Source of the DNA: Massospora cicadina
Lineage: Eukaryota > Entomophthoromycota > Entomophthoromycetes > Entomophthorales > Entomophthoraceae
Direction: 5' to 3'
NCBI GenBank assembly: GCA_022478985.1
Contig: JAKSZP010002662.1
Coordinates: 186,001 to 250,000, forward strand
DNA length: 64,000 nucleotides
Below, piece after piece: positions 23,791-35,215 of the stretch (the first letter of the stretch is position 1; the number at the start of each line of letters is the position of its first letter). The position numbers and the translations under genes were made by a program. The notes below the pieces were generated by a model. It saw only the letters and a list, made by a program, of their open reading frames with translations. It searched no databases and had not been told where the DNA came from.

Positions 23791-24279
23791 TAGAGGAGAT
23801 CTCCTCGCCCTTTATCTGATTAGAACCTAGAGCAGTTCAAATATTGCTTATCAAGGTAGGAACTTCCACTGTCAGTTCATTCCGTCATAACCACGTTTAA
23901 TTATGTTGACGCACTTCTTAAACCAGGATGTCACATGGTGGGAGGATCATGATGTTCCCTTATGACGCGGGAATGCAGCTCAGATGAAATCCATGCTATG
24001 TCGTGAAAATTTTTTACCCTATCCTTTTGGGAATACCATCCAGAAGGATCAGTACCAGTGTAATGTTTTGCAAGGAGGTTTCGCACTTCAGTATCTAAAT
24101 ACTAGACTCCTAAACAACATCTAGGAGTAATTTTCGCTGGCAAGAGATACCAGGACAGGTTCGTTTTAAGTAACTTCACATCCTGGTTAATAAGAAATAA
24201 CATCAAATAATGGCTCAGATGGAGTATCAGGGATCCTGGGGGATGTGGAACTGAGGAATTTGAATCTAAATTTGGATAT

Positions 24280-24324
24280 GGGCTTGGGTTTGGGTTTGGG
24301 TTTAGGCTTAGGTTTTGGTGGGGG
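24280..24324. repeat. Short GGGTTT-type repeat inside element C
   Basis: GGGCTTGGGTTTGGGTTTGG and related units, telomere-like in appearance. On the minus strand it codes for a Pro/Lys/Asn-rich stretch between RNase H and integrase of element C, so it is better read as a low-complexity linker than as telomeric DNA. Confidence 0.5.
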
Positions 24325-24589
24325 ATGTGCCCATGGCAATGTCTGGGAGTAATGGAGTTATGCCCTGATCAGAAGAAAATTAACATGACTAATCAGAGCT
24401 AGTATCTAAAGTGAGCACCGTTTAGGGGATTTCAGCACAAGATATTTGGTAAAATATGGGATACCTTTTGACAAATTCATACTAAAAGTTGAAGCTCAAA
24501 AAGAATAGGGGGATGTAGTCTTCTTGTGAGCCAACTTCTGAGGCTTATGATAATAGTAAGCTACAAGTGTTTTGTGAGCACAATCACAG

Positions 24590-25700
24590 TATGCTTTGCA
24601 CCGTATAACAGATACCACTAGTGCATCTGAGACCAAGAAACATCCTCTAATTCTGTTTAATAAATGGCACAAGCGCGCCGAGTGACACTAAACTTCGTTG
24701 AAAAGTAAGCCATTGGGTGTTCCCATCCCTCATGACCTAAAAGTACAGCACCACTTAGTTCCACTGGCACTAGATGCCACTATAAAAGGTTCATCTGCAT
24801 CTTCAGGACGCAGCACTGAAATGGCTGAGAAAACTTTCTTCTTTGCTTAAAATATCTGTTGAAATTTGAGAGTGCAAAAGTTTGGGGCGTTGTTACTTGT
24901 AAGGGAGGTGATTGGGAGAGGGCTATTTTACAATGGCGGGTGTGAGTTTCTTTAGAAAAGTGACTATTATGAAAACAGGACAGTTGTTTCTGCGTTACAA
25001 GTGTTGGTTAGAGACTAAAGGTTCCTATCTGTAAGGCGTGATTGTGTACCCATTCATATAAGGTCAAGTTACCCAGGAAGTAAGCCTCACCTTTATAGAA
25101 CTCACACTTTTAGTGTTTGGCAACCATCTCAGATTTTAAATTGTAGCCAACACAGCCACATAACCTAGTGGTGCTTCTCTACATTGAGGAAAGTGGATTT
25201 TAATGTTGTATACATAGGCAATTGAACATGATAATATGAGATCCTCTAGGGCGTCATCAATTCAACTTTTAAACACAACAGGCGCGTTTTTAGTCCAAAC
25301 TCAATAACCCCAAACTGGTATAATTCATAATGGTTGTGGATTACTGACAGCCACTCTTGGCTTGACTTGGCCCACACTTGATGGAAAGCGTTCACCAAGT
25401 CAAGTTTAGGAGACTTTGGATTTTAAGTATTTCTCTTAGAAATTGCTACTTCCATGTGTAATGGATATGGATCAGCGACCATCAATTTTGTTCAGAAATC
25501 TATAAATAAGACAAAGTAGCAGAATAACATTTAGCTTCTGTTTAGATATCACTAACAAAGATTTAGGAGTGCTTTTCCTGACCACACACCCCCTCTTTAT
25601 CATACCTTCAACCAGATCTTCTACGCCTGGTCCTCTTCAGCTGTATTAAGATAAAGAGGGCAGTTGACTTTGATCAGGTCATCCTTTAGTTGGAAATTCA
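24590..25700 (-). pseudogene. Reverse transcriptase and RNase H of element C
   Basis: RT landmarks on the minus strand: NAPVVF just before a stop, then a block ending AYVYN at 25205-25216 where the catalytic YxDD should be (both Asp lost), then KC.F...EA.FLG as in Ty3 elements. RNase H follows with VELSGAVLL..EGWEHPMAYFS (the usual GAVL..HP.AY.S). There are many stops and frame changes. The gene order RT, RNase H, integrase is that of Ty3/gypsy. Confidence 0.65.
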
Positions 25701-27075
25701 ATTAAAAGTTTTGTAGCTTGGTAGCTATTACACCTTTCTAATCAGTAACATACTGAATTGCGAGAAATAACAGGCAAACTTGAGCAGCTCAGGAACTATA
25801 TCTGTATAAGAAAATTCCACAGTTTTTGCTACTGAAAATTTGTTGGTTAGGTGGGAAGAAGGGGAATCTCCCCCAGGTGAGCAATGAAGGTAAAGGCTAA
25901 CATATTCCACTAAAATCAATACTAACATATTGGCTACACCACCATTCTACAATCAAAATTACTAGGTATAGCAACTCAGAAATTTCTGCAAAGTGTGCTA
26001 TAAATTCATATTTGTGTGCCACAAAACGCAGGGGTTTACAAAGAGTGAGTGTGAGCATAGAGACCCGCGATGTCCTTATGACTGAAGAGCCAGAGGTGAA
26101 TGAAAGAGCTAAAGCTTGCACCGCCTTAAGGTCAATGAAATTGCTTGTGACCTCAGTAATCTCTAAGGCAGTTACTTTAGCATATGTTGCCCTACCTAAT
26201 ATGAGTGGAAATAATAAGCAAGTATAGATAATATTATATAACTCCTTAATGAAGCAAAGAGATTAATCAAACCTCTTAATCTTTGAATCCTATCGTACCT
26301 TAAATCATCTGTTGATGAACTGAGCGGACATAGCTGCTGCACAAGCATAAGACAAGGTGCAAACTCAGGACCATTAGAGTCTGACAAGGGTCGCACATAT
26401 GAGAGATCTTATAAACGGGATCCATTCAATTCTTCTCTTCCACATGATCAACAAGGGAATATGAGAGAAATCAGTAGCTAATCTTTCAGGGGTCAATGGG
26501 AATCGCCATTATCCACATTGGGACGTTTGAAATATTGGGGAGAGGGGAATATTATGAAGAGTGAGAAAAGTCTAAGAGGACCATTATGTCTACTTCAGGC
26601 CTCTGAGAGGGGGCAGAGTAGGCTGCAGGGTGATATACAAGTTTGTGTAGTGAGAGATTGACTTCATATTCTTATACACTTTGACACTATTTGCGCTTGT
26701 AGAAGCACATTATGTCATATTTGAGAGCGCAGGGTGCATCCCCTCCACACAGGGATCCAGTACGGTACACATTAACTTCTCCTTGTAAAATATTAGCACC
26801 TAGATGACTCATAACGGAATGTAAGCTAGAGGTAAAATCAAACTAAGAGCGCTTACAGCTAGGCGAGGAAGGCAAAGTTTTGTGAGTTGTGTAATAAATT
26901 CTAATAATAAATGCTTCATGATGTTAACAGTAATATCCCACGGACAACAGTTAAGGAGCATTTTCAAGAGGTAAAAGAGACTTGAGGTGGTGGAGTGGTC
27001 GTTAAAGGTCAGGAGCTCATGAACTAAAGCTCTATCTCTGTTCTTAAAAGGTTGACTTATGTTTGGAAACAATCA
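25701..27075 (-). other. 5' internal region of element C, no domain recognised
   Basis: This should hold protease and gag if C is a complete minus-strand Ty3 element, but I could not identify a CCHC knuckle, protease or gag motif. It may be deleted or too decayed. Confidence 0.4.
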
Positions 27076-27930
27076 TGTCAGAGAAAGACCTAACTTCCTT
27101 TAGTGTTGCACTTGAACTTTTAAGAGCAGCCAAAGTCTACAAAGCACCGCTGGTTACAAGCCTGTGATTGACCCTACAGGAGGGGGAGTTAAAAAGGGTA
27201 AACCAAGGGATTTTGTACTTAACCGTTTAATAGAATAAAATTACTAGGAGGAAAGTTTTAAAAACAAAATATCTTGATAAGCTACTAAAAACTTGATAAA
27301 AGAATACCCTAACACCCTTTTATCACAAGGATTCTGGGTCTATAGTGTAATGGGGTGGCTTCTAAGCTGAACCACATTAATATGTAATGATTTTCGATTT
27401 TTCATATCATTAATTTACAGTTTTGATCAATATGATTTTCCCTCAAAAGTATCAGCTGACATTTCCAAGCTATTCTAGTCAAATTTTCCTCCATTCTTAA
27501 TGTCCAAATTTGCCTTTTTTTATTTGCAATGCGCCTGTCAGTTTTAATCATCCTTTTAAGTTCTTTTTCCGACTTTTGCCTAAATCTAGGTTAATTAGGT
27601 ATGGTTCTGATATTTAAACTGGCTTCTTGGTAAACCACCTATTGTGGGCAGGTCATGGGGACCATGAGAATCTAAAAGGTTTTCCTTAAATCTTCACACA
27701 GTTGCATAATTTTCTTAAATGAACCTACCAATTTTGAGGCTTGGGTGAATTTGTGCTAGTGGTAGATGGGGAAAAGGCGCGTGGAAAGCAGGGAATGGCA
27801 GCGGATACCCATCTCTCATCCAGGGTATGCCCTAGGTTGGAGATCTTTTAGAGGTTAAGAAACTTTGGATTAAAACCCATCCTTTGTCCTGAAGGTATGC
27901 AAACCTTTATCAAACCTGATAGCTGGCTCA
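27076..27930 (-). repeat. Right LTR-like repeat of C (uninterrupted)
   Basis: About 855 bp similar to 10113-10685 plus 16010-16297. It shows what the left copy looked like before E2 inserted. Confidence 0.6.
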
Positions 27931-29687
27931 TGTATTTTATATAAATAAAACCTTCCTATAATGCTTGGTTTTAAATGAGAGAAAAAATGCTGTCACTGTA
28001 AAAAAATTGCGCATGAGAATTGGAGCTTATTATGAATATTGTCTCTTAGTCTCAGGAAGGCTGCTAGGGCGTTTCAACTCAAAGTTCAACCCCTAAAACT
28101 GAAATTTTCTCATTTTACACTTATTACCTTATGCCTCACATGCTTTCCTAGACCCTTAATTGATTTAAAGCGTTGAATTAGTCAAGCTTTAAAAAAACCT
28201 GAGACTTAGTGAATGCCTGGGAAAAGGATTCATCTATAAAGTTGATAATTTTTCTCATAGTGCCAAACGCCTCTATAAGCAAAGGGCTTTAAGGTGGAAT
28301 TTGCGTGGCTTGCAGGTATTTTTTTCCAGATTTTGGAGGACAGAAATAGAGGATAGAATCCCAGATCTCATTAGTTAGGTGTTAAAATTTAGTATCAAGC
28401 ACAGGCATAGCGTTAGAAATAGTCTTACTTTTGTGAATCAATAAAGGTTTGAGCTTTGAATCATTCTCAACCTAGTGTGCCAACGGAGTTAAGTTGCAGA
28501 TCATCCACATCAGTAAAGTGGACAAGATAAATTCAATTGGATGGTGTTCATCGACTAGGTCTTCAAAGAACAGTAAACATAGCAGAAATGTGGCGATATT
28601 CATTTATTATGCTTTGTAAATTGTAAACTTGAATGGATCTTGTTATAAAGAATTATGTAACTGTGACAGGTCATATTAAGGGTAGCCAACCAGTATGTGA
28701 GGGAGTATATATGAATGTAATAGTGGCATACAAATGCATGAATGATATGCACTCGTTGGGTATATCTACCCAATATCCTAAAATTTTTCAAGGGCTTGGC
28801 GGGATAAGTACTCTCATTATTAAGTCCACTAGATTAATTTTTGTGCCGCATCTTAGCACAACAGGAGCTTTAGTATGATCCAAGGATTATAAGAGCTCTT
28901 ATAATCTGTATGTGAAAATTAAATCTCTTAGTTGACTTTAGGTGTTTAGTTAATTTGAGATTATTATATAATTTTCCCTGTCAATTAATTCAATTAATTC
29001 ATGCTTTAAGAGAGGCATAAACACACAGTCTATTGCACTACCCACAGTCTTATCCTTCTTGAGTGCAGTGAGGGGAGGGTAATAGTGGGGGTGCTATATA
29101 AAGATTCTCAAGAAATTAGTTTTTGGCCTATATAGCTTCTTTAACAGTGTAATAATTTACTTAAGAGTTGTGGCATAGATAATGAGAAACTAAGCCTTGT
29201 ACCTAAAGGAAAAAATGATCATTGCTCAACTATATATGTGTTAAGCCTTCCTTCTGCGCCAGAGAATGACCCTGAGCTTAGTTCTTCTTTTTTATAATGA
29301 GATATAGGATATCATCTAATTTTTGGGTTAATCCTCTAGACTTGCAGACACCAAAAAGCCAAAAATATATAGAAGGAGCTATTTTTAAGATAAAACTTGT
29401 GCTTTCACAATGGGATCATTGTCATTAGTTGGGACTTAATAAGCTGAACAGTGTGATAGGGTTCAGCTTGCACATATTTCTCTTGTGCCCTTTATCAAGA
29501 ATTAAGTGGATGGACAATGTTGGTAAACTCATCAATGTGGCCCCAAACAATTCATTTGTGATTTGATAGGTATAAGAAATGTGGGGAACCAAAAAGAATT
29601 TCTTAGTAGAAAGGGAGTAGTTGAACAATAGTTTTAATGACAATAGGCCTAAATCACTGAAATATTAATTGATTTCTAAATCAGCGA
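27931..29687. other. No gene recognised
   Basis: AT-rich. Open frames at 28633-28878 (+) and 29425-29643 (-) show no family resemblance. No repeat structure was noticed. Confidence 0.5.
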
Positions 29688-29699
29688 TTATAACATTTT
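29688..29699. repeat. Candidate TSD of X2 (left copy)
   Basis: TTATAACATTTT matches 31618-31629 exactly (12 bp). It directly abuts the X2 3' tail. Confidence 0.6.
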
Positions 29700-31617
29700 C
29701 AATTCAATTTATTCAAGGTACGCTGACCAGGGGATGGACAGTACCAAATCACAACACTCAAAACGACAAAATAAAACTATTAACCAGGTGGGAAGCAGAA
29801 ACCGCTAACCCACCATGGCAGAGGGTGAGGAGGGGTTGGGGGGTTGGTTTTCAGAAAGACCCACCTCGATCAAGGGGTGTTGGTTACAGTACCAGATCAG
29901 AGCAGAGAGCCAGGGCGTTGGGGCATCTGCATAGTGGGGTGGAGGTCAGCGTAGTAAGAATTTTCCACTTCCTCATCAAGAAAATGACGGGAAAGTGTTT
30001 CAACAAAAGCTGCGAGGAGAACTTCAGCTTCTTTGTGGGCTTCAGGAAGTTGGGTGAAAAGGGAGATACTGTGGCAGGTGATTTTGGCTGAGGAGTTGAA
30101 TAAAGCAAGCGTTGCGACATTCATAACAGCAATTTTAGCATCATCAAATAGTTTTAAGATGTCACTGCAGGGAGATTCAGGGAAGTCGGGGGGGGGGGGG
30201 AAGAAGAGGGTGGGCAGGCCATGCTGGAGCTGAGCCACTGACTGGGCCACCGCGATGCATAGTTTTGGGCACTGAGGAGAGGCCAATGCAGCTAAGGCGA
30301 GCTGGTGGTCACTTTGGAAGGGGGCTGTATTGGGCAAAGGAGCAAAATGGCGAGGGGTAGGGGTTTCATTGAAGTTGGGAAGGAAAAATTCTGCCTGACC
30401 ATAATCGCCTTGGCAGAGAGGTTGACCTGTATGCTTACTAATGAGGACATTACCTGATTCGTCAGTCTCAGCCAATATATCCCAGGGATTTTGGTTCACT
30501 GGAATAGTGGCGTTTAAATTTGAGTGGGTAGGATTGGGCGAATGGGCAGCTGCTTGGGTGTGAATGTTGGTCCAAGCATTTCTCTGATTGGCTGGCGTAG
30601 ATTTAGGTGGGAGAGTGAGGATGGAGGTTTTGGGGGGGCTGTTTTTCCATGTGGGCCCACTGAACGAGATTGGAGGGTGGGAGGGGGCAGCAAAGCGCCC
30701 CATACTGAACCTCCAGAGGGGGCTCAGAAGTTGCAGCAGCGGACTTGGCCTGAGGGCACACTTTTTTTGCATGGTCAAGGCCAAAGCAGAGGGAACAAAT
30801 CTGCCTACCATTATTGACCCAAGCCCAAAAGAAATGATCAGGCGCTGCAGCCACACTAGCGCGGGGTGGGATTTGTTGGGCTATGGTAGGGTGGTGCGGT
30901 ATGATGGTGTGTGTTGTACGAGGAGCAGCAAGGCGCTCCGCACCAGATGGAATGGTAAAGATGAGGTGGGGCTGAGTGCCATAAGCCATAAGCCCTGCAA
31001 CCAACTGGTCATACAAAACCTGGGGTGGAAGGTGGGATGAGAGATTTGCAAAGGATACCACCAGCATGGTGTCTGAAGGGAGGCGAGTATGGGTTGTGGG
31101 AATGGGTTTTTTTTATAAATTAGAGGAGTTTGTGCTGCTGCTTCAGCATCCTCCTCAGATTGGAAGTCAATGTCAAAGTAGCCCTTAAAAGGGCGGAAGT
31201 CTATAAAGCCAGCTGGCATAAAGGCCACAGTGGCTAGGTCAATAATTGCCTTATCAGCATATGGGAACAAACGCCCATAGTCCACTCTGAGGCAATAGCA
31301 AATGGCGGAGTGAGGGAGGGCGAGAGGATGGGGGTGAGAAGGGTGGACACACGCCAGGTAAAGCGCTAAGTCCCATGGGGGGACAAAATGGCTGGAAGCA
31401 GTGGGTGGGCTGTTTGAGCCCATCCAAACGCGCTTGCCTGCAGTGTGGAAAACGCTAGGTGGGGGTGCACTGCTGCCCCACACTGGGGTGGCAGGCGGTG
31501 GAGCCAAGGACATCAAAGAATAGGTTTGGGCAGACAGCTGTGGATAAATAAAACTTAAATTTAAATTCACACAAAAGTGACTTTGAGCGGTAAAAGAAAG
31601 CTAGTTTTTGGTTGCAC
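29700..31617 (-). mobile_element. X2: second ORF1-only LINE derivative
   Basis: A minus-strand copy of the X1 type, similar throughout, from the 5' CCGCTCAAAGTCACTTTT to the 3' CCTTGAATAAATTGAAT. If the 12-bp TSD is real, X2 starts about 27 bp before the first base it shares with X1, so X1 may be slightly 5'-truncated. No endonuclease or RT is present. ORF1 is better preserved than in X1. Confidence 0.8.
29897..31570 (-). pseudogene. ORF1 of X2 (RRM-like plus CCHC), three-frame
   Basis: The N-terminal Pro-rich part and RRM-like start (FIDFRPFKGYFDIDFQSEED) are open in one frame from 31570. The frame must shift -1 at the A8-C run (plus-strand T run 31107-31114) to enter the frame with VVSFANLSSHLPPQV and the knuckle C-SL-C-FGLD-H-AKKV-C at 30756-30797. 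A further shift leads to the C-terminal domain (TDESGNVLISKHTGQPL, then an Ala/Glu-rich helical end), open to 29897. The C-terminal frame of about 320 codons is uninterrupted, which suggests recent activity or constraint. The function is inferred from LINE ORF1 proteins. Confidence 0.75.
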
Positions 31618-31629
31618 TTATAACATTTT
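31618..31629. repeat. Candidate TSD of X2 (right copy)
   Basis: TTATAACATTTT, identical to 29688-29699. Confidence 0.6.
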
Positions 31630-31739
31630 AATATAAAATAGATAAGGCAGTTGATCTTTACCAATACTGTAATTTGATAAGGATAAGATGAACATACATA
31701 CTAATTCATAAAAACCTTAATAGAATCAAATAAAGAGAA

Positions 31740-32390
31740 ATGTTGGCAGAGTTGAGGGCATCAGACCTAATGTACGCCAAGATTGTTAATATACTCAATA
31801 AAACTTAGATGAAGATGGACAAGTGCCTTAATAAATGGTACAAGAACTGCTGATGACAAGGATAAAGAGGTGGCACAGGCATGAGATGAAAAGAGGTCAT
31901 ATTTAGGTTCCTTAGGACCAATCAGTTTTAGACTTTACTGATTTAGAAAAGATTAAAGAGAAATTTACTGAGACTTGTGGTAGTGAGACTCCTGATAAAG
32001 AATATATTGTGCAAACATTTATAATCTACCTAGCTTATCATTGTAGTACAGTATTTCAATTATCATAATGCCATCCCGTTTTATAAGTGTAATTTAAATT
32101 CTGTGCAGATTTCGCTGACAACATAAAATTTTAGATAATTACTTACTGTAAACATAAATTTGTCCGTCTTTAAGGAAACCAGACCCACCTATTTATCTGC
32201 GCACTAAGAATTTTACACCACAAGCTCCAAATATAACAAAGTTTGCCATAAGAGCAACTACTACCTGGAAACATGATAAAGCCGCCAGTCCACAAAGCTG
32301 AAAGCACCTTGTAATCCCCAGATGGCAATAATTTATTAACGGTAAAACAGTGTGGGACCTAAGATAAACATGAGGTAGAAAAATCATTAA
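31740..32390 (+). other. Possible upstream part of the unassigned coding remnant
   Basis: Short plus-strand segments read like protein (LRASDLMYAKIVNILNK, then DKDKEVAQA) but are broken by stops and frame changes. This is a weak continuation of the better segment at 32402-32760. Confidence 0.25.
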
Positions 32391-32401
32391 TGTAATAACA
32401 T

Positions 32402-32760
32402 CACAAAGAATTCAAGAAAGCGAGAAGAGATGCCAAAAAAGCAAAGGAAATTAGGGATAAGGAGAAAATGATATTGGCGGCTGGCAGGAAGCAGTGGACT
32501 CAATTTTGATCAGTAACAGCGATCTACTAGAACAGCTAAACCCTGAAAGCCCATATCATCCCTAACTTGGCTCCCAAGTTTATAATCAGGCAATGGAATA
32601 ATCTCCTTTCACTCTTGTCCAGAATGGGGGAAGATTAACTCAGCGCCTCAAAGCAACTCTAACAGACAATAGAATAATATTTAATCTTGAATAATATGGG
32701 GGGCATTTTTATGTGCTGACCTGATCATATAAGATAGGAGGATCCTAGCTTTGTAGTTCA
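32402..32760 (+). pseudogene. Decayed coding remnant, family not recognised (part 1)
   Basis: A Lys/Ala-rich helical stretch (KKARRDAKKAKEIRDKEKM) is followed, after one frame change near 32480, by a long frame with protein-like composition: AVDSILISNSDLLEQLNPES, then SPFTLVQNGGRLTQRLKATL, then DNRIIFNLE and YGGHFYVL. It is interrupted by TAA, TGA and TAG codons but by no further indel. No domain is recognised. It could be the gag-like or accessory protein of an element not otherwise seen here, or a host pseudogene. Confidence 0.4.
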
Positions 32761-34589
32761 ATTTAATCAACATGAAAAGTTGCTAAGTGAGCCCTAAAAC
32801 AAGAGCATAGCTGCGCTTGCTGCTAAAATTTCAGCCTAAGAGCCCAAGCGCTGAGTGGGTATTTTAGCGTGCTAGGCTCACTACCAGTGGACTAATAACA
32901 TGTCAGGATTCTCATCCACCTAGTCCCTGAGTATAAAATGAGCTCTATCTATTAAATCCAAACAAGTAGTACTTGTCATAACAAAATCAAGTGCTAACTG
33001 AAAAGGAGGAAAGAATGCTCCAAAAGCTTCTTTTTGTCCAATCCATATAAACTAGAATCTACAAAATTTTGAGTAAAGCACCTGCTAAAAATTAATGCTT
33101 ACATAATAACTAGATTCATGAGGTCAAATTTTAACTTTAAAATTTTATTTAAGAAGGGTAACTCAATAATTCTACAGCTATATCCGTCTGTGTTGAGCAA
33201 ATAATTAATAAATTGAAAATTCATTTGACCTCAGACCTCACAATGGTCACCATCTAGAGAAGGATTTTAACAACTGACTGTAGTAATCACAGAAAAGATG
33301 CTTAAACATCAGAAAAACACTGATAGAATCAAGCTAACTGAGATCTATATTCTTGAAGAGCCTACTAGGCGCCAAGCCTCTGGCTTAAATTGCTTCTCTA
33401 ATTTGACACGCACACATATCATCAAAGCAAAACTGTTGGTGTAACATAAATTGATAGTATATTTAAGAACACTACTATGGGTAAAGGTTGAAACATTCAA
33501 AACGAATAACTTGCACCTTACAAATCACTGGCTAGTGTTTATCTGTGTCTAAGATCAGTTAGTTACCCCCAAACAACATCGTTAAATAAAAGTTCACTTA
33601 AAATATACAAACATGTCACAGAAAAACACAACCAGACAGCTCTCAGCAAGACTTACACAATGCACTGACCTGAACACCATGTGGCAACACTTCAGAAGTA
33701 AAAAGAAGGAAGTTTCTTAGAGTCAAATTCATATAAAAATTTAATTGCACATGAAAGGAGTATATAGAATTGTCCAATACAAAGCAGATTTCAGCCAACC
33801 TGAACTCTACCCACCAGTAAATAGCTGTAGCCCACAATGGACCAGGGTAGATTTAAGTTTACTTTGGTTGACAAAATCAAATTAAAATGAACATAGTATA
33901 ATTACTTAAAAAGGGGTGGCAACATTATGAGACATTTAATCAAATTCTTTCAGGATTAAAAAGTAAGGTCATAGGAATCAGATCTATAAGAACTGTGAAA
34001 TTAAGATAAAAAAATTACTGACCCTGAACTGGTGGCTCCCCTTGCACAATACTACTTTGAGTTTTAAAAAGTGGACTAAAAGAACTAGGAAAATAAGTTT
34101 TACTTTATTGATGCAATTCCATACTACTGCCACTGACTGGAAGACTTGGTTGACTCAATATCATATGAAGAACTCATACAGAATCTGTGGAGCCTCCCCG
34201 CCTTAAGTCCTTGAGTCATAGAGAAAACCCCTCTAAGTACCACAAAGTGAAAAATATTAGAGTAGCCTATGCTCTCCTTCTTCAACATCAGCTCTAGGAG
34301 AGAAATGCAATTCCTTGAGTTACAGAATATTATACTATAGTTTAAATATAAAGAGTAATTGCATTGACCTAGACAACTAGAGGCCAGTATCCTTAAGACA
34401 CACACATTTGAAGTTAATAGAAATATATCTTAGTAAACAGCTGAAAAAGTTAGTGACCTGACAACGTCACAATATTATGGATTTATCCCTGTAAATGCCA
34501 TGTTGGAAAACATACAGTAAGTCACAAACAGATAGTGAATGCTTAAAGAGGTATTCTATGTTTCCTTGACTGAGCAAAGGCCTAAGAAT

Positions 34590-35215
34590 TATTAGATTGT
34601 GAGAATTTTGCAGAAATTCTCTTAGAAAAGGCATTCCACAAACCATGATCAGGTGCTTAGCAAACCAATGACATTGAGAAATTCTTCTTTATAGTAGAAT
34701 TTACGTCAAAAACCCTCCAGCCCGAAAAAATTTCTCCAGGTTATTCACTTAACTTAAAAATATACAATTTTATATTTACCATCATCTTATTGGGTACAAT
34801 CACAGAGTGGAGGAGTTAGATGTAAAGGAAAGCCACCAATGATGATTATGGCGTTTTTTATGAACGCAAAGCTAAAGTATCATCCAAAAATGACGAAATA
34901 TGGTAGAGGAAATATGCTCAACATGAGAAAGCCTATCAGGTAAAGATTAACAAAAACAAATCATTAGCCTTAGATTTAATCAAAAAACAACCGGTTAGTA
35001 TGAACAAAAAAAAGGTAAAAAACCTAGAGGGCACAGCAAACTGGCTGATCTTTAATAAGATCTCATTCTATATGCCTCACCAATAAGCCCTAATTATAAA
35101 ACCTAGGTATATCCAAACCAACAAGAGAATTATAAGTGCAATTAGTGAAGGAGAAGTTGCTAAAAGACATAAGTAAGACAGTGACCAGATGGAAACAGGA
35201 AAAAATATTTAGCTG
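34590..35215 (+). pseudogene. Decayed coding remnant, family not recognised (part 2)
   Basis: One frame stays protein-like for about 200 codons: CENFAEILLEKAFHKP, FFFIVEFTSKTLQPEKISPG, a hydrophobic stretch (YNFIFTIILLGTI), then DYGVFYERKAKVSSKNDEIW, KYAQHEKAYQVKI and KSLALDLIKKQPV. It contains several in-frame stops and no obvious indel. I do not recognise the family. The hydrophobic segment could be a membrane helix. It may belong to the same ancient gene or element as part 1. Confidence 0.35.

Larger units (their letters stand above)
10113..27930 (-). mobile_element. C: old Ty3/gypsy element on the minus strand, split by two younger insertions
   Basis: A repeat of about 0.83 kb occurs at 27076-27930 and, split, at 10113-10685 plus about 16010-16297. 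Between the copies, the minus strand encodes decayed Ty3/gypsy RT and RNase H (about 24.6-25.7 kb) and integrase (about 23.2-23.8 kb), in the order expected for an element whose 5' end is on the right. Removing the inserted E2 (10.69-16.0 kb) and LINE L (16.76-23.06 kb) leaves an internal region of about 4.5 kb. Repeat ends read TG(T/A)GCCAG on the minus strand. No TSD was found, and a recognisable gag was not found. The alternative, that the two repeats belong to separate copies, cannot be excluded. Confidence 0.6.

Noticed and set aside
24280..24324. Telomere-like GGGTTT repeats
   Set aside because: Short, irregular and within coding remains of element C; better explained as a Pro-rich linker.
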